In this document: positions 5,247 through 12,002 of the stretch, in pieces
Position numbering within the stretch: position 1 is the first letter of the stretch
Layout: the number at the start of each line of letters is the position of its first letter
From: Candidatus Gastranaerophilales bacterium
Lineage (GTDB): Bacteria; Cyanobacteriota; Vampirovibrionia; Gastranaerophilales; Gastranaerophilaceae
NCBI GenBank assembly: GCA_947632315.1
Contig: CANROV010000049.1
Location: forward strand, 1-12,002
Length of the DNA: 12,002 nucleotides
Direction: 5' to 3'
Program-made: the position numbers and the translations under genes
Notes under the pieces: model-generated
Database searches by the model: none
What the model saw: only the letters and a program-made list of their open reading frames with translations
Told to the model about the DNA's origin: nothing

Positions 5247-6605
5247 ATGAAATTCTCATCATCATTTAAAGTCGGAATACTTGCAATATCTGCTCTAATA
5301 ATATTACTGTTCACTGTATTGTGGGTAAAAGGTAAAGCTTTATCAAGCGCTGAGCGATTAACCGTTAATTTTAAAGATGTAAACGGGATGAGAGCCGGTT
5401 CGGGTGTTCAGATGATGGGGGTTAGAATCGGTCAGGTAGAAGAAATTAAGCCTAAATTAAATCTTCAAGACAGCCATGTTGAAGTAAAATTTGTTATAAC
5501 AGAACCTAATGTTGTTATTCCTAAAGCTTCTGAAATATCAATACAACAATCAGGTATTATTGGCGAGCAGTTTTTGGAAATTACTCCGCCTAAAGAAAAA
5601 ATAATTTATCTCCCGGAAGCGGATAAAACACAAATTCTGCACGCTGAAGATAAAGTTGAAATGCGTTTAGACGGTAAGCTTTACGATGTCGGAACGGTTA
5701 AAAAAATTGAAATCGTTGAAACGAATTTGCTTCCTATTTTGGTAAAAGAAAATATTAAAACTAAAAATGCTTATAAAATAAGATATATTATTGATTTGCC
5801 CGGACTGATAATCCCTGAACAAATAACGGGTAAAATTGTAAAAGAAGATAATGTTAAAAAATTAAAATTAATATCAAAAGATGATGTTGAAATTCCATAT
5901 CCAAAAACAGATTCACCATATACCGTAATAGAACCGATGAGAATTGCTGATTTCCTTGCACTTCAATACAGAAGTGCCGAGTCATTGGTTGAAACAAATG
6001 AAAGAATTTCACTGCTTCTGTCAGATGATGTTATAGCCGATTTAAAACAAACAGCTGTTAATGTTAATGAACTTACGGATAATGTAAATGTAACAATGGT
6101 AAAGGCACAAGAGTTAATTGATTTATCCAAAACAGAGCTTGAAATGCTCTCTGATAACGTAAATCAACTTTCTGACAGGTTGTTAGTTTTAACTGATAAC
6201 ATAAATAAAATAGCTGGTAATGAGGAATTTGTTAAAAACGTTTCAGACGCTACAAAATCATTCTCAAGACTTTCGGATAATATATCAGTCTTAATGGAAG
6301 ATCCTAAAACAAAATCTACTCTTTGTAATATAGATATAACTGCTAAAAATATTGCGGAACTTTCAAGTTACGTAAACGATATGTCTAAAGATGCGAAATT
6401 AAAACAGTACTTAAAAGAGTCGGTTGTTAAACTGAATACTGCACTCGACAAGTTAACTATTACTTTAGATACAGTTAATTATGCAACAGAGGATGAAGAA
6501 AAAATTAAACAAACAATGGATGATATAAATGTAACATCAGAAAATCTGAGAAAATTCTCTGAAAAGCTTAATAAGAGATTTTTAATATTCAGATTGTTGT
6601 TCTAG
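5247..6605 (+). CDS. mlaD: MlaD-like MCE-domain lipid-binding protein with long helical C-terminus
   Basis: This periplasmic substrate-binding component is anchored in the inner membrane and forms the lipid channel of the Mla system. The N-terminal anchor is at about 8-27. One clear MCE domain spans about 36-115: V-N-F-K-D-V-N-G-M-R-A-G-S-G-V (40-54), G-V-R-I-G-Q-V-E-E-I (58-67) and QQSGIIGEQFLEITPP (100-115). Residues 118-228 are a second, beta-rich-looking segment without an obvious match. From about 240 to 445 the chain is helical and coiled-coil-like, with repeated L-[ST]-D-N-[VI]-[NS] units at 276, 301, 315 and 342. It ends in a basic, hydrophobic tail (KRFLIFRLLF, 443-452). At 452 residues it is much longer than E. 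coli MlaD (about 180) and is closer in shape to the long single-MCE proteins of other diderms. The start has AAGGA at 5231-5235. Confidence 0.88.
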   Translation: MKFSSSFKVGILAISALIILLFTVLWVKGKALSSAERLTVNFKDVNGMRAGSGVQMMGVRIGQVEEIKPKLNLQDSHVEVKFVITEPNVVIPKASEISIQQSGIIGEQFLEITPPKEKIIYLPEADKTQILHAEDKVEMRLDGKLYDVGTVKKIEIVETNLLPILVKENIKTKNAYKIRYIIDLPGLIIPEQITGKIVKEDNVKKLKLISKDDVEIPYPKTDSPYTVIEPMRIADFLALQYRSAESLVETNERISLLLSDDVIADLKQTAVNVNELTDNVNVTMVKAQELIDLSKTELEMLSDNVNQLSDRLLVLTDNINKIAGNEEFVKNVSDATKSFSRLSDNISVLMEDPKTKSTLCNIDITAKNIAELSSYVNDMSKDAKLKQYLKESVVKLNTALDKLTITLDTVNYATEDEEKIKQTMDDINVTSENLRKFSEKLNKRFLIFRLLF

Positions 6606-6612
6606 GAAAAAT

Positions 6613-7677
6613 ATGAAACTTTTTATATCAAAACTTCATTATAAGAAAGATTTGGACTTCTATGAAACATCAATAATAATGATGTTAAGGTTTTTTAGTT
6701 TATTTTACCTTCTGGCGGTAAGATTTCGAAATAAATTATATGATATGAAACTTCTGCCTTCATATAGTTCAAAGTCGTATATAGTTTCAATAGGTAATCT
6801 TACAACGGGCGGAGTGGGAAAAACTCCTGTTACTGCCGAAATAGCTAAATATTTTTTGGCATTAAATAAGCAAGTTGCTATTTTGTCAAGGGGATATGGT
6901 GCAAAATTATCAAATAAAGAACCTAAGCTTGTTTCAGATGGCTCGGGAGCATTATATACCGCTTCAATGGCAGGTGATGAACCTGTTTGGCTCGGAGATA
7001 ATTGTAAAGGTGCTTATGTTATTACTTGTGCAAGCAGAATTAAAGCGGAACGATATGCTTACGAAAAATTTCAGCCGGAGGTAATTATTTTGGATGACGG
7101 ATTTCAGCACCGAAAAATGAAACGGGATTTGGATATTGTTCTTATCGATTCTAAAAATAAGTTTGGTAATAAATATCTGCTTCCTGCCGGCCCGTTAAGA
7201 GAAGAAATTTCTGAAATAAAAAGAGCGCATAAGGTTATTGTTGTCAATAAAAGTTATGACAGTCAAAAGTCTTTGCAGTATTGTGATTACTTAAAGAAAC
7301 GATTTAAAAAAGAAATTTATCTTTGCCAGATGGTTCCTGATTGTGTATACGATATTTATACCGGTGAAATTCTGCCTGAAAATTCAAGGATAATGGCATT
7401 TTCGGCAATAGGTCAAAGTAAAAGTTTTTATGACTTTTTAAAAAAAGATTATAGACTTATTGCTGTATTGGAATTTGAAGATCATCATAAATATGATGTT
7501 TCTGACATAACTAAAATTATTGGTTTCGCTCAGGAAGAAGGGATTGAATGTGTTGTTACCACTGAAAAAGATGCGGTTAAATTGATTGATATTATAAATG
7601 ATATAGAACTGCCTATAAAATTTTATGCATTAAAATTAAAAGCATATATGGATGTAAAGGAAGTATGCGGTGTATAA
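6613..7677 (+). CDS. lpxK: Tetraacyldisaccharide 4'-kinase (lipid A biosynthesis)
   Basis: LpxK phosphorylates the 4' position of the lipid A disaccharide at the cytoplasmic face of the inner membrane. The 354 residues show the family motifs: an N-terminal membrane-associated helix (about 20-37), RFRNKLYDMKLLP (37-49), the P-loop GNLTTGGVGKTP (61-72), RGYG (93-96), the active-site motif DDGFQHRKMKRDLD (161-174), LPAGPLRE (190-197), the E-D-H-H-x-Y variant of the F-x-DHH-x-Y motif (289-294), and TTEKDAVKL (316-324). It starts 7 bp after mlaD with AGGA at 6604-6607, and its end overlaps the next gene by 8 bp. All key residues are intact. It shows that the organism makes a phosphorylated lipid A. 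Confidence 0.95.
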   Translation: MKLFISKLHYKKDLDFYETSIIMMLRFFSLFYLLAVRFRNKLYDMKLLPSYSSKSYIVSIGNLTTGGVGKTPVTAEIAKYFLALNKQVAILSRGYGAKLSNKEPKLVSDGSGALYTASMAGDEPVWLGDNCKGAYVITCASRIKAERYAYEKFQPEVIILDDGFQHRKMKRDLDIVLIDSKNKFGNKYLLPAGPLREEISEIKRAHKVIVVNKSYDSQKSLQYCDYLKKRFKKEIYLCQMVPDCVYDIYTGEILPENSRIMAFSAIGQSKSFYDFLKKDYRLIAVLEFEDHHKYDVSDITKIIGFAQEEGIECVVTTEKDAVKLIDIINDIELPIKFYALKLKAYMDVKEVCGV

Positions 7678-8728
7678 AGAGAAAATTCTTGTTGTAAGAT
7701 ACCGATTTATAGGGGATATGATTTTAACTGTACCTTTTTTAAGAAACTTAAAGTATAACTATCCTGATTCTCAAATAGATATGCTTGTTTCTCCAAACTC
7801 AGGCGAAGTAATTGAAGAATGTCCTTATGTTGATAATTTTATTTATTTTGATACAACGAGAAAACATAAATATGAAAATGGTTCTGGTAAGAAAAAATCT
7901 TTTTGGCATTATGTCAAATTATTGAGGAATGAAAAATATGATAAAGCTTATGTGTTAAAACGTTCATTATCGAGTGCTTTATTATGTTTTTTTTCGGGAA
8001 TTAAGAATAGAATCGGATTCAATACCGAACATAGAGGATTCTTACTAACTGAAAAAGTTAATTATAATACTGTAAAACACGAATCATTATGTTTTTTGGA
8101 TGTTCTTGAGGCTGAAGGTTTAAAAGTAAAAGATACGTATCTTGAAAATTGGATTAATGAATATTCAAAAAATAAAGTTAAAGAACTTTTTTATTTAAAT
8201 AATATTCAATCTGATACAAAAAAAGCAGTTGTTAATGTTACGGCAACTAATCAATTAAAAGTTTGGAATTTAGATAATTTCAGGGAAATTATTGAGTATT
8301 TATCCGATGAAAAAGGGGTTCAAGTAATATTTATAGGCGCTCCGTCCGATAAGGCGATTTATGATAGTATTAAATATTCTTCAAAACTCAATATACCTCC
8401 TGTTAATCTGTGCGGTAAAGTAACAATAAAAGACAGTTTAGCGGTATTAAAAGAATCAGATTTTATTATAGGAAATGATTCCGGGAATTTACATATGGCA
8501 TCATCCGTAGGAACAAAAGTAATAGGATTATATGGCCCTATGCCTTTTGAAAAATGGAAAGCACTTGGTGAGGGAAATATCCTTCTAAAATCAGACATTG
8601 AATGCTCTCCGTGTTCATTAAAAGGAAAATGTAATAATAACAAAGCTTGCATGAATTCAATTACCGTAAATCAGGTGAAAATGGCGATTGATAAAATGTT
8701 AGAATGTTTATTAAAGGAAAAAATTTAG
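7670..8728 (+). CDS. GT9-family glycosyltransferase, LPS heptosyltransferase-like
   Basis: This cytoplasmic, membrane-associated GT-B enzyme is predicted to add heptose (or a related sugar) to the LPS inner core. The 352 residues carry the GT9 features: N-terminal ILVVRYRFIGDMILTVPFLR (6-25) with the candidate catalytic Asp16, the WNLDNFREIIEYL helix region (199-211), and the nucleotide-sugar site GNDSGNLHMASSVGTKVIGLYGP-type motif at 268-290. A late Cys-rich stretch (C312, C315, C321, C327) is common in GT9 proteins. The GTG start at 7670 overlaps the lpxK end by 8 bp and is preceded by AAAGGAAG (7655-7662), so translation is probably coupled. Whether the donor is ADP-heptose cannot be decided from sequence. 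The stop codon overlaps that of the convergent gspF-like gene. Confidence 0.9.
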   Translation: MYKEKILVVRYRFIGDMILTVPFLRNLKYNYPDSQIDMLVSPNSGEVIEECPYVDNFIYFDTTRKHKYENGSGKKKSFWHYVKLLRNEKYDKAYVLKRSLSSALLCFFSGIKNRIGFNTEHRGFLLTEKVNYNTVKHESLCFLDVLEAEGLKVKDTYLENWINEYSKNKVKELFYLNNIQSDTKKAVVNVTATNQLKVWNLDNFREIIEYLSDEKGVQVIFIGAPSDKAIYDSIKYSSKLNIPPVNLCGKVTIKDSLAVLKESDFIIGNDSGNLHMASSVGTKVIGLYGPMPFEKWKALGEGNILLKSDIECSPCSLKGKCNNNKACMNSITVNQVKMAIDKMLECLLKEKI

Positions 8729-9927
8729 TTAATTATTGAAAATATTGAATTAAAATAATTCATATAACATTTTGCCATTATAAAAGCAACAAATATACCT
8801 ACAATAACAAGAATTATGGGATTTAATAATTTTATTAATATTTTTATTTCAAGTTCAAGCTTATTTTCATAATCATTAGAAATCCTGATTAGAGATTCTT
8901 CAAGTTCCCCGGAAGCTTCTCCTGCTGATATTTTTGAAATAACACTGCTCGGAAAGACATTTGCCACGCTTATAGCGGTAGTAACTTCACAACCTGAAGC
9001 AATCATATCGGAAGCTTTATTTAATTTTAGTTTTTCTTCAGCAATATTTATGGCGGTATTTGCCAATGATATAGCCTCTGCAACAGGAATGCCGGCGGCA
9101 TAAGCTAAGCCGAATATTGAAAAAAAGTTTGTATAAGTGTAGTTTTTAATCAGCGAATTAAAAGGTTTTATTCTGTATAGCACATTATTAAAAAATTTCA
9201 TCATAAGATTCATTTTATATACAATAAATACAAAAGTGCCTAAAACCAAATAGATTACAGCTGTTTTTATCCCTGCCGATATTGCAGTTTCTTGTATGGA
9301 ATAATCTTCACCTTGAGCTGCAAAATTAAATATTTGTAAAATAAAAAAGTTAAATAAACAAAATACAAAAATTCCGAGAATAATTATAAAAATAGGGTAA
9401 GATACTGCTGAAATAATATTATTTTTAATTTCTTCTTCTCTTTCTAAGTTTCTTATTAAGTTATTTAAAACTTTATCAAGTTTACCCGATTCTTCACCCG
9501 CACAAATTAATGCTGTATAAGCGTTACCCAATATATTTCTATTATTTTTTATGGCCTCTTTTAATGAATATCCTTTCTCTGTTTTATGAGATATTCTTGC
9601 ACAGAATTCTTTTATATTTGGATTTTTTGATGAATTTAATATTGAAGAAAATATTTCATTTACGGATAATCCTGATTTATATAACGAATAAAAAGAACTG
9701 ATAAAATCTTTTTTCTCTTGTAAAGAAAAAGGTTTAAGCGAGTTATTATAATTTTTGAAAGAAGACGAAACATAATGTTTTTTTATTTCGTTAAATTCTT
9801 TTATTTCAAGAACAACATAACCTTGATTTTCAAGCTTAACGGCAGCGTCCGTAATATTTTGTGCGTTTATGGAACCTTGAATAATTTCATTATATTGATT
9901 TTTTGCTTTATATGAATAGTTACTCAT
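8725..9927 (-). CDS. Type II secretion / type IV pilus inner-membrane platform protein (GspF/PilC family)
   Basis: GspF/PilC proteins form the inner-membrane platform that works with the assembly ATPase to build pili or pseudopili. The 400 residues show the typical plan: an N-terminal cytoplasmic segment YSYKAKN...GSINAQN..DAA..LE.QGY (4-38), then two T2SF domains at about 70-195 and 268-390. Each carries the family signature: AGEESGKLDKVL (143-154) and AGEASGELEESL (335-346). Membrane helices lie at about 175-197, 218-238 and 369-387. None of its usual partners (GspE/PilB ATPase, pseudopilins, secretin) is adjacent. It follows the TolC-like gene by 14 bp. A -10-like TATAAT lies 6 nt before its ATG with no ribosome binding site, so it may have its own leaderless transcript. 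Its last 4 bases overlap the convergent GT9 gene. Confidence 0.92.
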   Translation of the reverse strand: MSNYSYKAKNQYNEIIQGSINAQNITDAAVKLENQGYVVLEIKEFNEIKKHYVSSSFKNYNNSLKPFSLQEKKDFISSFYSLYKSGLSVNEIFSSILNSSKNPNIKEFCARISHKTEKGYSLKEAIKNNRNILGNAYTALICAGEESGKLDKVLNNLIRNLEREEEIKNNIISAVSYPIFIIILGIFVFCLFNFFILQIFNFAAQGEDYSIQETAISAGIKTAVIYLVLGTFVFIVYKMNLMMKFFNNVLYRIKPFNSLIKNYTYTNFFSIFGLAYAAGIPVAEAISLANTAINIAEEKLKLNKASDMIASGCEVTTAISVANVFPSSVISKISAGEASGELEESLIRISNDYENKLELEIKILIKLLNPIILVIVGIFVAFIMAKCYMNYFNSIFSIIN

Positions 9928-9933
9928 AAAATT

Positions 9934-9939
9934 ATTATA
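9934..9939 (-). promoter_or_regulatory. -10 box 6 nt before the gspF-like ATG
   Basis: On the minus strand a perfect TATAAT is followed by aatttt and then ATG at 9927. No Shine-Dalgarno is present. The box lies in the 14-bp gap after the TolC-like stop, so the gene could be expressed both from this promoter as a leaderless mRNA and from upstream read-through. Chance occurrence in A+T-rich DNA is possible. Confidence 0.4.
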
Positions 9940-9941
9940 TA

Positions 9942-11072
9942 TTATTTTGGATTAAAATAGAAATTAATTAAATCAAAAACGGAATTTAAGTAATCTGATT
10001 TAACAGTATAAATAATTTCAGGATTATCTGAATTTAAAAATTTATTTAAATTTTCTTTTGCAAACTGAAGATTTTTTTTATATTTATTAAGTTGAATTTT
10101 TTCTGATTCATAAGAAGTTTGTGTGTTTTCAAGAAAAGTTTCTTTCTTTAATTTTGCTTGTTCGTATCTCAAAATAGAGTTGTTAATGTTAGGTGTTATA
10201 AAATTGAATAAAGGTACTTCCAAGTCAATAGAAATAAATGCGCCGGAGTAATCTGCCGCATAGGGTTTGTCGCCGTATTCAAATGCAAAACCTCCGCCTG
10301 CAATTAAATCGGGTATTCTTTCATTTTTAGTAAGTTGAATATTTTTATATGCCGCTTCAATTTCTTTATCTAAAATCTTTGTTTCGGTTTCTATTAGTTG
10401 TTTTTGATTATCTTTAATAAAGTTATTTTCTTCAAAATTATATATGTCTATATTTAGCGTATCATATACAATATAAGAGTTTTGTCCGTTAATCATCAGG
10501 TTAAATGTTTTTCTTTTTATGTTGATATCTTCTTCTAATTGTAAAATATTGTTTTGCTGTTTGGCGGTGATGAAATCTTTATATGAAGAATTTTCATATT
10601 CTTTTGAATTTAAAAAATCAAGATATTCGTTTTCAATTATTAGTTTTTCTTTTTCTAAACAAAGAGAAAGATAGATAAAATAAAGTTTTTTAATTTCCTG
10701 AGTAAAGGTTTTTTGTGCTTGAAGATAAAGAATATCGGCTTTATCTTCTGCAATATTTTTTCTTAATTTTCGTTTTGCAACTTCAATAGGAAATAAAAGA
10801 CCCAGCTGGTTCGAATTCCCTTTTGCTACGTTCCCTATAAAGAAATCTGATACAAATTTTGGATTTTGAATTGCGTGAGCTATTTTTATATTATTTTTTG
10901 CTATTTCATATTCAATATTTGCGTTTAATATTTGAGGATTTTTCTTTTTTAAAAGCGAAATAGCTTTGTCACATGATATTTGCTCGATTTTTTCTTCAAA
11001 AGCATATACTTTAAAAGCAAAACAAAATATAATTATGATGAAAATAAAAAGAAAAAGAAAATATTTTTTCAT
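9942..11072 (-). CDS. TolC-like outer-membrane efflux protein (OEP family)
   Basis: OEP proteins form trimeric outer-membrane channels for efflux pumps or type I secretion. Numbered from the ATG at 11072, the protein has 376 residues. A signal peptide with a long hydrophobic core (about 5-19) is followed by a likely cleavage after VYA (22-24). The first repeat begins with AISLLKKKNPQILNANIEYEIAKNNIK (about 37-63), which has the N-P-x-[IL]-x-x-A-x hallmark. The second repeat begins near 228 (TETKILDKEIEAAYKNI) and includes the strand SIDLEVPLFNF (281-291). Long helices separate them. It is shorter than E. coli TolC (mature about 470). Start choice: TTG at 11087 would add MKNIK, but it abuts a TATAAT box (11088-11093) and so would lie upstream of the predicted transcript start. 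I therefore prefer ATG 11072. No periplasmic adaptor or pump gene is adjacent. Confidence 0.85.
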   Translation of the reverse strand: MKKYFLFLFIFIIIIFCFAFKVYAFEEKIEQISCDKAISLLKKKNPQILNANIEYEIAKNNIKIAHAIQNPKFVSDFFIGNVAKGNSNQLGLLFPIEVAKRKLRKNIAEDKADILYLQAQKTFTQEIKKLYFIYLSLCLEKEKLIIENEYLDFLNSKEYENSSYKDFITAKQQNNILQLEEDINIKRKTFNLMINGQNSYIVYDTLNIDIYNFEENNFIKDNQKQLIETETKILDKEIEAAYKNIQLTKNERIPDLIAGGGFAFEYGDKPYAADYSGAFISIDLEVPLFNFITPNINNSILRYEQAKLKKETFLENTQTSYESEKIQLNKYKKNLQFAKENLNKFLNSDNPEIIYTVKSDYLNSVFDLINFYFNPK

Positions 11073-11087
11073 TTTTATATTTTTCAA

Positions 11088-11093
11088 ATTATA
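11088..11093 (-). promoter_or_regulatory. -10 box of the TolC-like gene
   Basis: On the minus strand a perfect TATAAT ends 15 nt before the ATG at 11072. The expected transcript start near 11081 leaves a leader of about 8-9 nt that contains no ribosome binding site. The -35 region is weak. This position argues against the alternative TTG start at 11087. Confidence 0.45.
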
Positions 11094-11148
11094 AGAATAT
11101 TTTTAAATAACCGAAAGAATAATAAATCTTGCCAAATTTTTTTTGTGA

Positions 11149-11154
11149 TAGTAT
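11149..11154 (+). promoter_or_regulatory. -10-like box 6 nt before the ZIP transporter ATG
   Basis: TAGTAT is followed by ttaaat and then ATG at 11161. No Shine-Dalgarno is present. TTGCCA at 11129-11134 resembles a -35 but leaves only a 14-nt spacer. The arrangement matches the other box-6-nt-ATG starts in this window, though the hexamer is less perfect. Confidence 0.35.
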
Positions 11155-11160
11155 TTAAAT

Positions 11161-11946
11161 ATGAATAATTATATATTACCATTAATATTAACATTGTTAG
11201 CAGGGATGTCGACCTTGCTGGGCGGGTTTATTACCTTTTTTGTCAAGAGAAATAATTTAAGAGCATTATCTGTAGGCTTAGGCTTTTCGGCAGGTGTAAT
11301 GATATATGTGAGTTTAAGTGAATTAATGCCTGAAGCTTCAATGATGTTAAGTTCTTATTATTCAATAAAAATATCGAATGCATTTGCATTTTTAGGATTT
11401 TTCTTTGGAATAATTATTGCTGTTTTAATAGATTATTTTATTCCTGATCATATAGAATCTGATTTTTTAAGTACATCAAAAAAATGCGAAAAGAGAAGAT
11501 TAATAAGAAGGGCGGGTATTATAACTGCAATAGCAGTAAGTTTGCATAATTTCCCCGAAGGTATGGCAACATTTCTGGTATCGAGTGAAGATATAAGACT
11601 GGGAATTCCTGTTGCAATAGCAATAGCAATACATAATATCCCTGAAGGTATAGCTATAGCGTTACCTATATTTCATGCAACAGGTAAAAAAAGGCTTGCG
11701 ATATTTTATTCATTTATGTCAGGGATAGCAGAACCTATCGGAGGGCTTATAGGGGTATTATTGTTAAAAACGGTTATGCCGGCTCAGGCTGTAGGACTTA
11801 TGACGGCGGCAGTTGCAGGCATTATGGTTTATCTTTCTTTAGATACTCTTTTACCTTTATCAAGAGAATACGGAGAAAACCATCACGTTATAATTGGTAT
11901 CATATCGGGAATGCTAATTATGAGTTTGGGTTTAATATTCCTGTAA
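11161..11946 (+). CDS. ZIP-family divalent metal transporter (ZupT-like)
   Basis: Bacterial ZIP proteins such as ZupT import zinc and other divalent metals across the cytoplasmic membrane. The 261 residues are close to E. coli ZupT (257). Eight hydrophobic segments can be traced: about 4-27, 36-55, 73-93, 117-135, 147-170, 178-202, 208-228 and 243-261. The metal-binding helices are intact: HNFPEG (129-134) and HNIPEG (158-163), plus SGIAEP (187-192) with Glu190. A variable basic loop lies at 100-117 (TSKKCEKRRLIRR). There is no histidine-rich loop. It is a single gene divergent from the TolC-like gene with a 73-88 bp gap. The ATG has no ribosome binding site and follows a -10-like box. I see no Zur-like operator. 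Metal specificity cannot be read from the sequence. Confidence 0.92.
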   Translation: MNNYILPLILTLLAGMSTLLGGFITFFVKRNNLRALSVGLGFSAGVMIYVSLSELMPEASMMLSSYYSIKISNAFAFLGFFFGIIIAVLIDYFIPDHIESDFLSTSKKCEKRRLIRRAGIITAIAVSLHNFPEGMATFLVSSEDIRLGIPVAIAIAIHNIPEGIAIALPIFHATGKKRLAIFYSFMSGIAEPIGGLIGVLLLKTVMPAQAVGLMTAAVAGIMVYLSLDTLLPLSREYGENHHVIIGIISGMLIMSLGLIFL

Positions 11947-11949
11947 ATA

Positions 11950-12002
11950 TTATAACGGTTGATAAGAAGAATAAATTAAACTCGCAATATCTTCAAAATA
12001 GC
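11950..12002 (-). CDS. Possible 3' end of a convergent gene cut by the right edge
   Basis: On the minus strand an open frame enters from the right edge and ends at a TAA (11950-11952), giving YFEDIASLIYSSYQPL and stop. The composition looks protein-like and the stop lies 3 bp beyond the zupT-like stop, matching the tight convergent packing at 8725-8728. Seventeen codons are too few to identify a family, and an open plus-strand frame also exists here, so this is tentative. Confidence 0.25.
   Translation of the reverse strand, partial: YFEDIASLIYSSYQPL

Noticed and set aside
5243..5248. TATAAT overlapping the mlaD start codon
   Set aside because: Transcription from it would start inside mlaD; mlaD has a proper ribosome binding site upstream.
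8359..8652. 97-codon minus-strand open frame inside the GT9 gene
   Set aside because: It is antisense to the conserved nucleotide-sugar binding region; it is a shadow of that coding sequence.
8731..8760. Inverted repeat AATTATT/AATAATT just after the GT9 stop
   Set aside because: All A-T pairs, inside the coding end of the convergent gene, with no G+C stem; not credible as a terminator.
9510..9701. Plus-strand open frame inside the gspF-like gene
   Set aside because: The Leu/Ile/Tyr-rich translation is typical of the antisense of an A+T-rich gene, and no start signal is present.
1..12002. tRNA, rRNA, CRISPR, riboswitch or insertion sequence
   Set aside because: No spaced direct repeats, no tRNA-like cloverleaf sequence and no transposase-like frames or terminal inverted repeats were seen; all intergenic gaps are about 130 bp or less.

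Overview
The window is a strongly A+T-rich piece of a Gram-negative (diderm) bacterial chromosome, densely packed with genes on both strands. The diderm call rests on genes for lipid A phosphorylation (LpxK), a GT9 LPS-core-type glycosyltransferase, an Mla-type lipid transport ABC system and a TolC-like outer-membrane protein. Several genes lack Shine-Dalgarno sequences. Together with the MlaE-F-D type and low GC, this would fit a gut Vampirovibrionia/Gastranaerophilales-like lineage. That assignment is a low-confidence inference, and other A+T-rich diderms are possible.

Layout. (1) 1-1503, plus strand: the 3' part of an S66 LD-carboxypeptidase (LdcA/MccF family), cut by the left edge, followed 15 bp later by a VanH-like D-2-hydroxyacid dehydrogenase with a TTG start. 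A hairpin terminator at 1507-1534 is shared with the next, convergent gene. (2) 1537-2487, minus strand: a membrane-anchored SGNH hydrolase with its own promoter. (3) 2617-3582, plus strand: a lone OppF/DppF-type peptide ABC ATPase. (4) 3645-8728, plus strand: an envelope operon, mlaE-mlaF-mlaD-lpxK-GT9. Gaps are 14, 46 and 7 bp, then an 8 bp overlap. (5) 8725-11072 (or 11087), minus strand: a TolC-like outer-membrane protein followed by a GspF/PilC-type inner-membrane platform protein. The last gene overlaps the end of the GT9 gene by 4 bp. (6) 11161-11946, plus strand: a ZIP-family (ZupT-like) metal transporter. A possible convergent gene end lies at the right edge.

How the genes work together. 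Blocks 1 to 5 mostly concern the cell envelope: peptidoglycan stem-peptide processing and D-lactate (1), possible envelope ester hydrolysis (2), peptide import (3), lipid traffic plus lipid A and core assembly (4), and export machinery (5). The most unusual signals are two. One is the pairing of a VanH-like dehydrogenase with a murein LD-carboxypeptidase in a diderm. The other is a repeated promoter-start arrangement in which a -10-like hexamer lies only 6-7 nt before an ATG that has no Shine-Dalgarno sequence, suggesting leaderless mRNAs. I see no RNA genes, CRISPR arrays, insertion sequences or prophage genes. The longest gene-free stretch is about 129 bp.
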